Origin: Methylosinus sp. PW1
Lineage (GTDB): Bacteria; Pseudomonadota; Alphaproteobacteria; Rhizobiales; Beijerinckiaceae
Assembly (NCBI RefSeq): GCF_000745215.1
Contig: NZ_JQNK01000009.1
Span: 682,001-746,000 of the forward strand
Length of the DNA: 64,000 bases
Direction: 5' to 3'
The notes below the pieces were generated by a model. That model ran no database searches. It was not told the DNA's origin and saw only the letters and a list, made by a program, of their open reading frames with translations. A program made the position numbers and the translations under genes. Positions 63,712 to 64,000 of the stretch are shown here, piece by piece. The first letter of the stretch is position 1. Each line of letters starts with the position of its first letter.

Positions 63712-63963
63712 ATGGCTCAGCTGCTCGTACGCAATCTCGCCGACGACGTGAAGCAAAAGCTTCGGCGTCGCGCGACGGAGCATGGGCGCAGCATGGAGGA
63801 GGAGGCGCGCCGCATCATAGAGGCGGCAGTCGGCGGCCAAGCGGCCGAAGACTATGGATGGGCGTCTCGCCTCTCTGCGCAATTCTCCGAATTCGGCTTC
63901 TCCGATGACGAGGCGAGCGCTTTTGAGCTCCGCGGAGCGGCGCGGCCGGCCGAATTCGAGTGA
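63712..63963 (+). CDS. FitA-like antitoxin
   Basis: This 83-residue ribbon-helix-helix antitoxin (StbC/FitA type) starts MAQLLVRNLADDVKQKLRRRATEHGRSM, the strand-helix-helix of the DNA-binding domain, followed by EEEARRIIEAAV. The C-terminal acidic part binds the PIN toxin. The stop overlaps the toxin start by 4 bp (GTGA). A strong promoter and paired palindromic operator lie directly upstream, giving the usual autoregulated module. Confidence 0.8.
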   Translation: MAQLLVRNLADDVKQKLRRRATEHGRSMEEEARRIIEAAVGGQAAEDYGWASRLSAQFSEFGFSDDEASAFELRGAARPAEFE

Positions 63964-64000
63964 TCCTGCTCGACACGAATGTCGTCTCCGAGCTCGTGAG
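63960..64000 (+). CDS. PIN-domain toxin, FitB-like (truncated by window end)
   Basis: Only the first 13 codons are visible, from a GTG overlapping the antitoxin stop. They read VILLDTNVVSELV, the typical PIN-domain opening with the first catalytic Asp in LDTNV. With the FitA-like gene upstream this is almost certainly the toxin of the pair. Confidence 0.75.
   Translation, partial: MILLDTNVVSELV

Overview
The window is high-GC, gene-dense DNA from an alphaproteobacterium, most likely a hyphomicrobialean (Rhizobiales) relative of the type II methanotroph/methylotroph group. The evidence is the gene set and order: YARHG and LTXXQ small secreted proteins, DUF177-plsX-fabH-ihfA, pgsA-moaD-moaE, sdhCDAB, phbA-phbB, and two histidine kinases with an N-terminal MEDS (methanogen/methylotroph DcmR sensory) domain. 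No methane or methanol oxidation gene lies in the window, so the methanotroph assignment is an inference.

Layout. 1-5.8 kb: heavy-metal RND efflux operon on the minus strand (membrane fusion protein, CzcA-type pump, TolC-like channel cut by the window edge). 6-13.5 kb: an Omp25-like porin, rarA, an orphan ParA-like ATPase, a Gre factor, AcuI-like reductase, LTXXQ protein, polyprenyl diphosphate synthase and a YARHG protein. 13.6-18.3 kb: TrmN6-like methyltransferase, a large TonB-dependent receptor, hemW. 18.3-29.3 kb: two MEDS histidine kinases, an OmpA-domain membrane protein, a KGG-repeat stress protein, rdgB-rph, a DUF2332 protein and an aberrant EF-G-like GTPase. 29.4-34.9 kb: polyhydroxybutyrate precursor genes phbB and phbA separated by a large inverted repeat, a SulP transporter and asd. 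35-40.1 kb: succinate dehydrogenase operon sdhC-sdhD-sdhA-[antitoxin-PIN toxin]-sdhB. 40.6-45.4 kb: a FixJ-type regulator with a degenerate receiver, alr, maf, infA, an AI-2E-type permease and a GFA-family protein. 45.5-53.2 kb: a peptidoglycan-binding membrane protein, a TAXI solute-binding protein, uvrC, pgsA-moaD-(hydrolase)-moaE and a lytic transglycosylase. 53.4-64 kb: bamE, DUF177-plsX-fabH-ihfA, an MFS transporter, radA, cvpA-purF and a FitAB toxin-antitoxin operon running off the edge.

Most of the window is housekeeping. The most unusual locus is the toxin-antitoxin pair placed inside the sdh operon between sdhA and sdhB. Its PIN-domain protein is about twice the usual VapC length and carries a C-terminal domain resembling DUF3775. 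All junctions there are tight (23 bp, a 4-bp TTGA overlap, 9 bp), so toxin, antitoxin and sdhB are probably read from the sdh message. Other points worth following are the FixJ-like protein that lacks its phosphoacceptor aspartate, the EF-G-like GTPase with Ser in place of the catalytic His, the 24-bp perfect inverted repeat between phbA and phbB, and the well-formed promoter/operator in front of fitA.

No tRNA, rRNA, CRISPR array, insertion sequence or phage gene was recognised.
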